Positions 18,945 to 26,942 of a stretch of 64,000 bases of DNA are shown piece by piece. Within the stretch, counting starts at the first letter, position 1; each line of letters starts with the position of its first letter. The notes beneath the pieces are model-generated. The model ran no database searches. It saw only the letters and a program-made list of their open reading frames with translations, and was not told where the DNA came from. Both the position numbers and the translations under genes were made by a program. Source of the DNA: Roseitalea porphyridii (GTDB lineage: Bacteria > Pseudomonadota > Alphaproteobacteria > Rhizobiales > Rhizobiaceae); contig NZ_CP036532.1 of assembly GCF_004331955.1 (NCBI RefSeq), forward strand, positions 1,240,001 through 1,304,000, read 5' to 3'.

Positions 18945-19768
18945 GAAGCCTGATTTGCGACCTGCAACTGGTCGACCTGCGCCGTCGCCAGCCGGCCGCC
19001 ATAGGTCGCCTGCAGATTCTCGGACGTGAACGCCTCCGCGACGGAGCCCTCGGCGATCTTGCGCACATTGATGAGGAACACATGGTCGAAATAGTCGCGC
19101 ACGGTCGCAAGGTCGTGATGAACGCACACGACCGCCTTCGACTGCGCCTTGAGCGCCTTCAGAACGTCGATGATGGCCTTTTCGGTCGCCGCATCGACGC
19201 CGGCGAACGGCTCGTCGAGCAGGTAAAGATCGGCGTCCTGGGCGAGCGCGCGGGCGAGGAACACGCGCTGCTGCTGGCCGCCCGAAAGCTGGCCGATCTG
19301 CCGGTTGGCAAAATCGGCCATGCCGACCCGGTCGAGACAGGCGCGCGCGGTCTCGGTATGAGCGGCCCGCAGCCGCCCGAGCAGGCCGAGGCGGCGATAA
19401 AGGCCCATCAGCACCACGTCGATCACCGTGGTCGGGAAATCCCAGTCGACGCTGGCGCGCTGCGGCACATAGGCGATCCGGTCGCGCGCCTTTTCGATCG
19501 GCTGGCCGAACACGGCGATCTCGCCCGAAAGGCGCGGAATGACGCCGAGCGCTGCCTTCAGCAGCGTCGACTTGCCGGCGCCGTTCGGCCCGATGATCGC
19601 CGTCATCGCCTCGGCCTCAAAGGTCGCGTCGACCGAAAAGACCGCCGGCTTTTCGCCATAGGAGACCGTCAGCCCCGAAATGGCGAGCGGGATGTCGCCG
19701 TGTGCCGGCGCCGGGCCGTGCAGTCGGCCTTGGTCGGCCGCGAGCGATAGGGCGGGCTGAGCCATCAT
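18941..19768 (-). CDS. Metal ABC transporter ATP-binding protein (SitB/MntA-like)
   Basis: This 275-residue ATPase has Walker A (GPNGAGKST), Q-loop (AYVPQRASVDWDFP), signature (LSGGQQQRVFLARAL) and Walker B (LYLLDEPF) with the switch His in VCVHHDL. The phrase VPQRASVDWDFPTTV is typical of manganese/zinc/iron (ABC-3 partner) ATPases. A ~25-residue N-terminal extension precedes the nucleotide-binding domain. It lies 7 bp after the binding-protein gene and overlaps the next permease gene by four bases. Confidence 0.93.
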   Translation of the reverse strand: MMAQPALSLAADQGRLHGPAPAHGDIPLAISGLTVSYGEKPAVFSVDATFEAEAMTAIIGPNGAGKSTLLKAALGVIPRLSGEIAVFGQPIEKARDRIAYVPQRASVDWDFPTTVIDVVLMGLYRRLGLLGRLRAAHTETARACLDRVGMADFANRQIGQLSGGQQQRVFLARALAQDADLYLLDEPFAGVDAATEKAIIDVLKALKAQSKAVVCVHHDLATVRDYFDHVFLINVRKIAEGSVAEAFTSENLQATYGGRLATAQVDQLQVANQAS

Positions 19769-19775
19769 GGGTTCC

Positions 19776-20762
19776 TCAGTTCAGAAGGTCCGCCATGCCC
19801 TTTTCGGGCGCATCGCCCCCGAGCGCGCGGGCGATGACGGTCGCGTTGTGGTCGATCATGCCAAGATAAGTGCCCTCATAGGTGCCCGGTTCCCCCATCG
19901 CGTCCGAATAGAGTTCGCCGCCGATCACCACCTCGTGGCCTTCGGCCGCAGCGCCCTCGATCAGCGCGCGGATGTTGCGATCGGACACCGAGGTCTCGAC
20001 GAAGACCGCGCCGATGTCGCGTTCGACCAGCATGTCGACCAGTTCGGCGATGCGCCGAAGGCCAGCCTCGCTTTCGGTGGAAATGCCCTGGATGCCGACG
20101 ACCTCGAAACCGTAGGCCGAACCGAAATAGTTGAACGCATCGTGCGCGGTCACCAGCATGCGGCTTTCGGCCGGCACCGACGAGAGAACCTCGGTCGTAT
20201 AATTGGCAAGCGCGCTCAGCTCTTCCAGATGCGCCTCGGCATTGGCCCGAAGCGCCTCTTCCTGTTCCGGCAGCGCCTCGATCAGCGCGTCGCGCACATT
20301 GAGCACCACGCGCGACCACAGGTTCGGGTTCATCCACACATGCGGATCGTAGCGGCCTTCATAATCGTCATGGCCGATCAGCAGGTTGCGCGGCATGTCC
20401 TCGGCGACCGCGACCACGGCATTGTCCCGGGCCAGTTCGAGCAGGAACTGTTCCATCTGCGCCTCGAGATAGAGCCCGTGCCACAGCACCAGATCGGCAT
20501 TGGCCATGGCGACGATGTCGGTGCGGGTCTGGCGGTAGGCGTGCGGGTCGACACCCGGTCCCATCAGTTCGCGCACATCGACCAGATCGCCGCCCACTTC
20601 GCGGGCCGCATCGGCGATCATGCCGGTTGTGGTGACGACGTCGATCTTCTCGGCGGCCATGGAAAGACTGGCCTGGGCGGCAAGGGTAACGGCGGCTGCG
20701 GCACCGATAACGAACCGTCGGGTCAGCATGGGTCGGGGTATCTCCATCGGGTTGGCTTGCAT
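19776..20762 (-). CDS. Metal ABC transporter substrate-binding protein, Mn/Fe type (SitA/PsaA-like, cluster A-I)
   Basis: This 328-residue periplasmic protein captures the metal. The four ligand regions are GVDPHAY (His), YDPHVWMNP (His), VFVETSVSDRN (Glu) and ELYSDAMG (Asp). The His-His-Glu-Asp set is that of manganese/iron receptors; zinc receptors use a third His and a His-rich loop, and neither is present. The signal region contains LTRRFVIGAAAAVTL, compatible with Tat or Sec export. Several Met codons precede it; I chose 20762, spaced five bases from AGAGG. It is first in the operon, downstream of TTGCAAA-type elements. Confidence 0.9.
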   Translation of the reverse strand: MQANPMEIPRPMLTRRFVIGAAAAVTLAAQASLSMAAEKIDVVTTTGMIADAAREVGGDLVDVRELMGPGVDPHAYRQTRTDIVAMANADLVLWHGLYLEAQMEQFLLELARDNAVVAVAEDMPRNLLIGHDDYEGRYDPHVWMNPNLWSRVVLNVRDALIEALPEQEEALRANAEAHLEELSALANYTTEVLSSVPAESRMLVTAHDAFNYFGSAYGFEVVGIQGISTESEAGLRRIAELVDMLVERDIGAVFVETSVSDRNIRALIEGAAAEGHEVVIGGELYSDAMGEPGTYEGTYLGMIDHNATVIARALGGDAPEKGMADLLN

Positions 20763-20790
20763 CATCGCCTCTATTGCTAGTGCAACCGGT

Positions 20791-20837
20791 TTGCAAAATC
20801 AATGCATGTGAGAACGATTTGCAAGAAGAAATTGCGG
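20791..20837. promoter_or_regulatory. Candidate metal-regulator box upstream of the Mn/Fe importer operon
   Basis: The AT-rich sequence upstream of the importer contains repeated TTGCAA/TGCA elements: TTGCAAAATCAATGCA (20791-20806) and ATTTGCAAGAAGAAATTGCG (20817-20836). Rhizobial manganese importers are usually repressed by Mur at TGCAA-rich palindromes. The match is by eye and the regulator could also be Fur- or MntR-like. Confidence 0.4.
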
Positions 20838-20881
20838 TTCGATGCTGTCAGGCGTCGCCGGAGGGCCGCCTTCAGGCCGGC

Positions 20882-21364
20882 CTAAGCGACCCGGTAGGGT
20901 GTTTCGAACCAGTGTTCTTCCAGATTGGCGCCTTCGCCGATCCGGTCGATGACGGCGAACAGACCCGGTTCTGACAGTGGCGTCAGCACGCCATGCCATG
21001 TGCCGCGCCGGTAGTTGACACCTTGCCCCGGCGCGGTGCGGAAGGCGAGGGGGCGGCCGGGCATCCCTTGTTCGTCGGGCGCGACGATCACCAGGAACGG
21101 GTTCTGCGTCATCGGGATGAACGCCTGCGATCCGAGCGGATGGCGCTCGACCATGGTGAGCGACAGCGGCAGGGTGCGCGGCTCGGCCTGGAACAGGCTG
21201 ATGCCCGCGCGCCCGTCGACGTACTCGAGCCTCGCGCGGTCGTGATAGCGGCCGCAAAGGCCCTGATTGATCAGCCTGTCGGGGGCGCCCGCCGCTTCGA
21301 GCACGTCGCCGAACGGCGCGAACGCTTCGGCGGTAAGCGGTTCGATGGCGATCGTTTCGGTCAT
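20882..21364 (-). CDS. allA: Ureidoglycolate lyase
   Basis: This 160-residue cupin-like enzyme converts ureidoglycolate to glyoxylate and urea in purine (allantoin) catabolism. Family features include TAEAFAPFGDVLE at the N-terminus, MVERHPLGSQAFIPM in the middle and GVNYRRGTWHGVLTPL with the conserved TWH near the C-terminus, at the expected family length. It lies 61 bp downstream of the CatE-like gene on the same strand. No other allantoin genes are in the window. Confidence 0.9.
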   Translation of the reverse strand: MTETIAIEPLTAEAFAPFGDVLEAAGAPDRLINQGLCGRYHDRARLEYVDGRAGISLFQAEPRTLPLSLTMVERHPLGSQAFIPMTQNPFLVIVAPDEQGMPGRPLAFRTAPGQGVNYRRGTWHGVLTPLSEPGLFAVIDRIGEGANLEEHWFETPYRVA

Positions 21365-21425
21365 GGCGGCGGGCTCGGCAAAGGGCGGGGCGAAGGACGC
21401 ACTAAGCCGTTGCGCGTCCGCCCGG

Positions 21426-22298
21426 TCAATCCCCGGCCTTGTCGACCAGCGCGATGCGCGTGCCCCACGGGTCTTCGAGGACCATTCGGCCCTCGGCGGT
21501 CTCGTAGTCGGCGGCAGTCCCGACGACGCGATCACGCACGTGAGGCGCCACGACGAGGGTGACCTCGGCAAGACCGGCGTGGCCCAGGAGGCGGTGCCCG
21601 GCGCTGCCGCTGCGCCAGTGATTGGCGGCAAGCTGGTGGTGATAGCCGTCCGCCCCGAAGAAGGACGCACCCGGATAGCGCGCCATCACCTCGAGGCCGA
21701 GCGTGCCTGCGTAGAAGCTTTCGGCCGCGCGCGCATCGCCGACCTGCAGGTGCACGTGGCCGATGAAACCGTCTTCGGGAAAGCCCGCCCAAGGCCGGTC
21801 GGCATGGGCGGCAAGAGCCTGCAGATCGAGCGGATCGGTCGCCATGGCGATGGCGCCGTCGTCGTCATGCCAGGCATTGGTCGGGCGGTCGGCATAGATC
21901 TCGATGCCGTTGCCCTCAGGGTCCGACAGATAGAGCGCCTCGCTGACCTTGTGGTCGGAGGCACCCTCGAGGCGCACACCGCTCTCGGCGGCATGAACCA
22001 GCCAGCGCGCAAGGTGCGCCCGGGAGGGCAGCAGGAACGCGGTATGAAAAAGGCCCGCCGCCGACGGATCGCGCGGTTTCAGCGCGCCGTCGCCCACGAG
22101 CGTCAACAGCGGCGTGTTGCCGGCGCCCAGCACCGTCTGTCCCGTCGTCGAGGAAAGGACGTTCAGGCCGAGCGCGGACGCGTAGAACTCAGCGACGCGG
22201 CCCATGTCGCGCACCATAAGGGTGACATCGCCGATGCGGACCGAGGCCCGGCTCCAGTCGAAGGCTTCTTCGTCAGTGATCGTTGCCGTCCGGGACAT
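21426..22298 (-). CDS. CatE-like VOC-family extradiol dioxygenase / glyoxalase-type protein
   Basis: The 290-residue protein has two VOC modules: residues ~18-150 (IGDVTLMVRDMGRVAEFYASALGL) and ~165-290 (IGHVHLQVGDARAAESFYAGTLGL). Metal-ligand candidates are His in GHVHLQV, His in GYHHQLAANHW and the late EDPWGTRIALVD. This resembles Bacillus CatE/YfiE and may cleave a catechol or act on a small oxidised compound. The ATG at 22298 is used; the frame is open 18 codons further up without a good ribosome site. It is probably co-transcribed with allA. Substrate unknown. Confidence 0.78.
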   Translation of the reverse strand: MSRTATITDEEAFDWSRASVRIGDVTLMVRDMGRVAEFYASALGLNVLSSTTGQTVLGAGNTPLLTLVGDGALKPRDPSAAGLFHTAFLLPSRAHLARWLVHAAESGVRLEGASDHKVSEALYLSDPEGNGIEIYADRPTNAWHDDDGAIAMATDPLDLQALAAHADRPWAGFPEDGFIGHVHLQVGDARAAESFYAGTLGLEVMARYPGASFFGADGYHHQLAANHWRSGSAGHRLLGHAGLAEVTLVVAPHVRDRVVGTAADYETAEGRMVLEDPWGTRIALVDKAGD

Positions 22299-22396
22299 TA
22301 CAGGCGCGCTCCGCTGCGTTGCGATAGCCCAATCTAGGCATGAAGTCGCCAACGCGCATCAGCGCGTCCAAGGACGCACCGTTCACAATCGGCGCC

Positions 22397-22741
22397 TCAG
22401 CCGTCGGCCTCGTCCATGCGGCGCTTGATGCGTTGCGCCCAGTCGCGTCCCGGATCGCCGCCCCACAGAAGCCAGGCGACATAGCCCGCCGACGGGTCGG
22501 CGTCGTCGCCGAAGTTCTTCGCCTTCTTGTCGACGGCATGGCGCGCGAAATAGGCGTCCATGCGCCGCACGGTCTGTGGCGAGACCGGCTGGCGGTTCTT
22601 CAGGTCGCGCGCCCGGGCAAGGCCCACCGGCGTTCCGCCGCGCCCGTGTTCACGGCGCAGCCTGAGCCCCTTTTCGGCCTGGGCGGCAACGGCGTCGGGC
22701 GGGCGGAAGTCGATATCGGCATATTTCTTCGGAACAGCCAT
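22397..22741 (-). CDS. Small conserved protein of unknown function, partner of the HVA1/Tudor-like gene
   Basis: This 114-residue basic protein has no function I can assign. The sequence contains KGLRLRREHGRGGT, ARARDLKNRQPVSPQTVRRMDAYF and SAGYVAWLLWGGDPGRDWA; similar small proteins occur in phage structural regions and as lone chromosomal genes. Its start codon overlaps the stop of the upstream DUF2945 gene as TGATG, so the two are translated together. Confidence 0.72.
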   Translation of the reverse strand: MAVPKKYADIDFRPPDAVAAQAEKGLRLRREHGRGGTPVGLARARDLKNRQPVSPQTVRRMDAYFARHAVDKKAKNFGDDADPSAGYVAWLLWGGDPGRDWAQRIKRRMDEADG

Positions 22742-22959
22742 CAGGCCGCCCTCAGTTCGCTTCCACTCTTGAGAACGCGGTCGCCATCATCCTGCTCGAT
22801 CAGATAGGCCGGCTCGTCGTCGCTGGCGTTGCGCTTGATCGTGCTGCCCTTGATGGTCTTTTCGACATCGTCGGTGTGCCGCTCGACGATCCGGCCGGCG
22901 CCCGTCCCGGGGCCCCAGTTCCATTCCACCGTATCGCCGACCTTGAACTGCTTGCTCAT
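22741..22959 (-). CDS. DUF2945 / hypervirulence-associated (HVA1) Tudor-like protein
   Basis: This 72-residue protein matches the DUF2945 pattern: FKVGDTVEWNWGPGTGAGRI at the start, DVEKTIKGSTIKRNASDDEPAYLI in the middle and a short SGSEL ending. The fold is predicted to be a small Tudor-like beta barrel; the molecular function is not established. A GGAGG site precedes the ATG, just after a small GCGCC-TTTCG-GGCGC hairpin that may weakly terminate transcription from the aldehyde dehydrogenase gene upstream. Confidence 0.83.
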   Translation of the reverse strand: MSKQFKVGDTVEWNWGPGTGAGRIVERHTDDVEKTIKGSTIKRNASDDEPAYLIEQDDGDRVLKSGSELRAA

Positions 22960-23045
22960 GCAGCCTCCTTTAAGCGCCCGAAAGGCGCGTTCGAGGAGCT
23001 AACGCATTGAAGCGGCTTGAGTTCAGGGCAAAGGTCGGCCCGGAT

Positions 23046-25409
23046 TCATTCGCCGTACGGCACCCAGATGTTCTTGACCTGCGTCGCCCGATGCAGGAAT
23101 TGCCGGCCGAAGCCGTCCTGTCCGGTCCAGTCGCGCGCCGCGCCGTTCTCGCACCAGGTCTGCTTGAGATTGCCGGCCGAACGTTCCTCGGCCGTGGCGA
23201 TGCCGGCGTTGGAACCGAAATACCAAAGTCCATCGACACCGTCATGGTCGGCGAGCGTCTTCACCAGTTCGTCCCGCTCGCCGGTGACGATGTTGACGAC
23301 GCCGCCCGGCACGTCGGACGTGTCGAACACTTGGTACAGATCGGTCGCCGCCAGCGGGTGGGTCTGCGACGGGATCGCCACCACGCGGTTGCCCATGGCG
23401 ATGGCCGGCAGCACGAGGGAAACGAAGCCGAGCAGCGGGAACGCGGTCGGGCAGGCGATGCCCATCACGCCAAGCGGCTCGTGCATGGCGAGCGTGACGT
23501 GGGCACTCTTGGTCTGATGCACCGCGCCGTCGAACTTGTCGGCCTGGGCGGCATACCAGAAGCAGCGTTGAATCGCCGTCTCGACTTCCCGATTCGCTTT
23601 CGACGCCGATTGGCCGAAACCCTTGAGACGGCTGGCGAATTCTTCGGCGCGCGCGGCGAGGTTCTCGGCCACATAGTAGAGCACCTGCGCCCGGTTGTGG
23701 CCCGTCGCCGCGCCCCAGCCCGTCGCCTTGTGCGCCGCCTCGACCGCATCGCGGATGTCCTTGCGGTTGCCATGACCGGCAAGCCCGAGCGCTTCGCCCT
23801 TGGTGTTCGTGACCGGATAGGAATAGCCGCCATCGGGCCGCTTCTGCTTGCCGCCGACATAGAGTTTCGCGGTGCGGTCGATGCCGACGACGGCACCGCC
23901 GAGCCCCGGCGCAGGCGGGATGGGAGCGGGCGCGTCGTCCGCCTTGGGCGGCTTCGGGGCGGGCATTGCGAGATAGGCATGCATGCCTTCGCGGCCCCCC
24001 TCGCGTCCGAAGCCGCTTTCCCGGTAGCCGCCGAAACCGGCGCCCGCATCGAACACGTTGGTGCAGTTGATCCAGACCACGCCCGCCTTGATCTCGGCGG
24101 CGACGCCAAGGCACAGATTGACGTTCTCCGACCAGATCGAGGCGGCAAGCCCGTAGCGCGTGTTGTTGGCAAGCGCGATGGCGTCGGTTGGCGTGCGGAA
24201 CGTGGTCAGCGTCGCCACGGGCCCGAAGATCTCCTCGGTCGCGAGCGTCGACGCCGGTTCGACGCCGGTCGCCAGCGTCGGCGGGTAGAAGCACCCCTCG
24301 GGCGCCGTGCCCTGGTGGAGTTGAGCGCCTTCGCTGACGCCCTTGTCCATCAGTTCGCGGATGCGGGCGAGTTGCACCGGATGGACGATGGCGCCGACAT
24401 CGGTCGATTTGTCGAGCGGATCGCCGACGCGCAGATGTTTCATGCGCTCGCGCAGCAGCGCGCCGAACCGGTCGGCCACCGCCTCGGCGACCAGGATGCG
24501 CGCGCCCGCGCAGCACACCTGGCCCTGGTTGAACCAGATCGCGTCGACCACGCCCTCGACGGCCGCGTCGAGGTCCGCGTCGGCGAAGACGATGAACGGG
24601 CTCTTGCCGCCAAGCTCCAGCGTCAGTTTCTTGCCCGTGCCGGCCGATGCGCGGCGGATCAGCCGGCCGACCTCGGTCGAACCGGTGAAGGCGAGCTTGT
24701 CGATGTCCGGATGATTGACGATCGCTTCGCCCGTCGCGCCGTCGCCGGTGACGATGTTGACGACGCCCCTGGGCAGGCCGATCTCGTCGCAGATTTTCGC
24801 GAAGGCGAGGGCGGTGAGCGGGGTGTACTCGGCCGGTTTGAGCACCACCGTGTTGCCGGCGGCAAGCGCGGGCGCGATCTTCCAGGCGAGCATCAGAAGC
24901 GGGAAGTTCCACGGGATGATCTGGCCGCACACGCCGACCGGTCTCGCATCGGGAAACTCGGTCTCGACCAGCTCGGCCCAGCCGGCATGGTGATAGAAGT
25001 GTCGGGCCACGAGCGGCACGTCGATGTCGCGCGCCTCGCGGATCGGCTTGCCATTGTCGATCGATTCGAGCACCGCCAGAAACCGCGCATGCTGCTGGAT
25101 GCGCCGGGCGATCGCATAGAGCCAGCGCGCCCGCTCATGGCCCGACAGCGCCGCCCATTTGCCGTGCGCGGACCGTGCCGCCTTGACCGCCGCGTCGACG
25201 TCGTCTGCCGTACCCTGCGTGACATGGGCGATGGTCTCGCCGGTCGCCGGGCTGATGACTTCGAATGTCTTGCCCGGCTTGGTAAAGACCCCGCCGATGA
25301 AGTGGCCGAAGCCGACTTTGTTCTCGGCAAGCCAGGTCTTGACGATGTCGTCGCTTTCCGGCGCCGGGCCGTAATCCATGGTCTCGATCAGTTCGGCGAT
25401 GGAGTTCAT
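23046..25409 (-). CDS. Double-domain aldehyde dehydrogenase, ALDH16-type
   Basis: At 787 residues this is almost twice a normal aldehyde dehydrogenase. Residues ~1-490 form a complete ALDH domain: IIPWNFP (~164), the general base Glu265 in LTLELGGKS and the nucleophile Cys299 in GQVCCAG. Residues ~515-787 form a second ALDH-like region that starts KLYVGGKQKRPDGGYSY and lacks an equivalent GQ-C-C active site, the known layout of ALDH16 proteins where the second domain is non-catalytic. Bacterial ALDH16 enzymes, unlike the human one, keep the catalytic Cys. It is 12 bp downstream of deoC, so it may oxidise the acetaldehyde or glyceraldehyde derived from deoxyribose; that substrate is inferred. 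Confidence 0.9.
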   Translation of the reverse strand: MNSIAELIETMDYGPAPESDDIVKTWLAENKVGFGHFIGGVFTKPGKTFEVISPATGETIAHVTQGTADDVDAAVKAARSAHGKWAALSGHERARWLYAIARRIQQHARFLAVLESIDNGKPIREARDIDVPLVARHFYHHAGWAELVETEFPDARPVGVCGQIIPWNFPLLMLAWKIAPALAAGNTVVLKPAEYTPLTALAFAKICDEIGLPRGVVNIVTGDGATGEAIVNHPDIDKLAFTGSTEVGRLIRRASAGTGKKLTLELGGKSPFIVFADADLDAAVEGVVDAIWFNQGQVCCAGARILVAEAVADRFGALLRERMKHLRVGDPLDKSTDVGAIVHPVQLARIRELMDKGVSEGAQLHQGTAPEGCFYPPTLATGVEPASTLATEEIFGPVATLTTFRTPTDAIALANNTRYGLAASIWSENVNLCLGVAAEIKAGVVWINCTNVFDAGAGFGGYRESGFGREGGREGMHAYLAMPAPKPPKADDAPAPIPPAPGLGGAVVGIDRTAKLYVGGKQKRPDGGYSYPVTNTKGEALGLAGHGNRKDIRDAVEAAHKATGWGAATGHNRAQVLYYVAENLAARAEEFASRLKGFGQSASKANREVETAIQRCFWYAAQADKFDGAVHQTKSAHVTLAMHEPLGVMGIACPTAFPLLGFVSLVLPAIAMGNRVVAIPSQTHPLAATDLYQVFDTSDVPGGVVNIVTGERDELVKTLADHDGVDGLWYFGSNAGIATAEERSAGNLKQTWCENGAARDWTGQDGFGRQFLHRATQVKNIWVPYGE

Positions 25410-25421
25410 GGGCGTTGATCC

Positions 25422-26420
25422 TTACGCGATTGCGTGGCGGTGGGAGGCGGCATAGCGGCCGGTGACATGGTGTTCGAGCTGCCGCTCGATATCGGCGAGC
25501 ATGGACGACGCGCCAAGCCGGAACAGGTCGGGCCTGAGCCAGTCATTGCCCAGCTCTTCCTTCATCAGGATCTGCCAGGCGAGCGCGTCTTTCGCCGTCT
25601 TCATGCCGCCGGCGGGCTTGAAGCCGACGCGGTGCCCGGTCACCATCTCATAGTCGCGGATCGCGCGCACCATGACGAGCGAGACGGGCAGGGTGGCGTT
25701 GACGCCTTCCTTGCCGGTCGAGGTCTTGATGAAGTCGGCGCCAGCCTGCATGGCGACCATCGAAGCGCAATAGACATTGCGCAGGGTCTCCAGTTCGCCG
25801 GTGGCGAGGATCGCCTTCAGATGCGCATGGCCGCACGCTTCGCGCATCTGCCGCACCTCGTCGTGAAGGGCGGTCCAGTCCCGCCTGAGCACATGTTCGC
25901 GCGTGATGACGATGTCGATCTCGTCCGCGCCCGCCTCGACCGCATAGCGGATCTCGGCGAGCCGGATCGCCAGCGGCGTCAGCCCGGCCGGAAAGCCCGT
26001 GGCGACCGAGGCGACGGGAATGGACGTCCCCTCGAGCGCGGCGACCGCATGCGGCACCATCGTCGGATAGACGCAGACCGCGCCCGTGTGCAGCTCCATC
26101 TCTGCGATCCCGAGCCCCTCCACGATGTGCGCGGCGAGCGGCTGGCGCGCCTTGGCGCAAAGCCGGTGCACGCGCCCTTCCGTGTCGTCGCCGGCAAGCG
26201 TCGTCAGGTCGATGCAGCGGATCGCATTGACCAGCCAGGCCGCCTGGTTGGCCTTCTTGACCGATCGGCGCGCGGTGAGCGTGCCGGCACGGCGCTCCGC
26301 TGCGGCCCTGTTCACCGGGTGGCCCTCGAACATCGCCGGGTCCAGCGCGATGCCGGGATTGCGCGCGTGATTGTGGCGCGCGGGCGGCGCGTTGGCGATC
26401 TGTGGCGCGGAAGCGCTCAT
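25422..26420 (-). CDS. deoC: Deoxyribose-phosphate aldolase
   Basis: This 332-residue class I aldolase splits 2-deoxyribose 5-phosphate into acetaldehyde and glyceraldehyde 3-phosphate. The Schiff-base lysine lies in DFIKTSTGKEG, with the other catalytic residues in EIDIVI and HLKAILATGEL; KPAGGMKTAKDAL is the phosphate-binding part. It is longer than E. coli DeoC because of an ~80-residue N-terminal extension seen in the eukaryote-like branch. I chose the ATG at 26420, preceded by GGAGA; an ATG four codons upstream is possible. It leads a two-gene operon with the ALDH16-type dehydrogenase. Confidence 0.93.
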   Translation of the reverse strand: MSASAPQIANAPPARHNHARNPGIALDPAMFEGHPVNRAAAERRAGTLTARRSVKKANQAAWLVNAIRCIDLTTLAGDDTEGRVHRLCAKARQPLAAHIVEGLGIAEMELHTGAVCVYPTMVPHAVAALEGTSIPVASVATGFPAGLTPLAIRLAEIRYAVEAGADEIDIVITREHVLRRDWTALHDEVRQMREACGHAHLKAILATGELETLRNVYCASMVAMQAGADFIKTSTGKEGVNATLPVSLVMVRAIRDYEMVTGHRVGFKPAGGMKTAKDALAWQILMKEELGNDWLRPDLFRLGASSMLADIERQLEHHVTGRYAASHRHAIA

Positions 26421-26549
26421 GGCGTTCTCCATGGAAAACGGTCAGGCGGGCATTGACCATGGATCGACAGCCGACCGCAAGCAAGTCGTGAGCCCGCGCC
26501 CGCCCAATGGCCAATTGCGCGAGGCGACGCTGCGTGCTGTTCTTCGGTG

Positions 26550-26843
26550 ATGATCTCGCTCGATGACATTGTCGGGATGTGCGATCTGACCGAGGCCGAA
26601 ATCCTCGCCATCGCCGAGCACGAGCACATGCCCGAAGGCGTCGCCGCCGCCTATGGCGAGTACCTCGCCGATCAGGCGCACGGCTTCGAGCGGATCGGCG
26701 CGATGATCATCGATGATGTGCGAGAGGCGCAGGCGCGGGGCGACCGAGCCCATGTGCTCGCGCTCCTGCACGTGCTGCACCATTTCATCCGCAACCATCC
26801 CGAGGCGGCCCCGGACGTTCATCCTTGGAGCGCGATGCGCTGA
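26550..26843 (+). CDS. Small acidic protein of unknown function
   Basis: This 97-residue helical, acidic and His-containing protein begins MISLDDIVGMCDLTEAEILAIAEHEHMPE and continues through a helix rich in His near VLALLHVLHHF. Similar short proteins are widespread and unannotated in Rhizobiales. The frame also offers a GTG one codon earlier. It stands alone, divergent from deoC and convergent with the porin gene. No function can be assigned. Confidence 0.65.
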   Translation: MISLDDIVGMCDLTEAEILAIAEHEHMPEGVAAAYGEYLADQAHGFERIGAMIIDDVREAQARGDRAHVLALLHVLHHFIRNHPEAAPDVHPWSAMR

Positions 26844-26893
26844 CCTCGGCCGTCACGGCTCTTTCGACAAGGGCTGGCGTCCCGAAAAGAAAA

Positions 26894-26917
26894 GACCCGG
26901 CGGTTTCCCGCCGGGTC
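26894..26917 (-). terminator. Rho-independent terminator of porin gene 1
   Basis: Read on the minus strand, a perfect 10-bp stem (GACCCGGCGG with CCGCCGGGTC, four-base loop) is followed by TTTTCTTTTC. It starts 25 bp after the porin stop codon. The same stem core recurs in the terminator of the second porin gene. Confidence 0.9.
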
Positions 26918-26942
26918 CGAAGTTCAGCCGTAGGTCGACCGA

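Noticed and set aside
22397-22959. A prophage remnant
   Set aside because: One phage-region-like small gene and a DUF2945 gene are not enough; no structural, integrase or lysis genes adjoin.
23007-25418. 803-codon plus-strand frame opposite the ALDH16 gene
   Set aside because: The minus-strand frame carries full ALDH motifs; this one has none.
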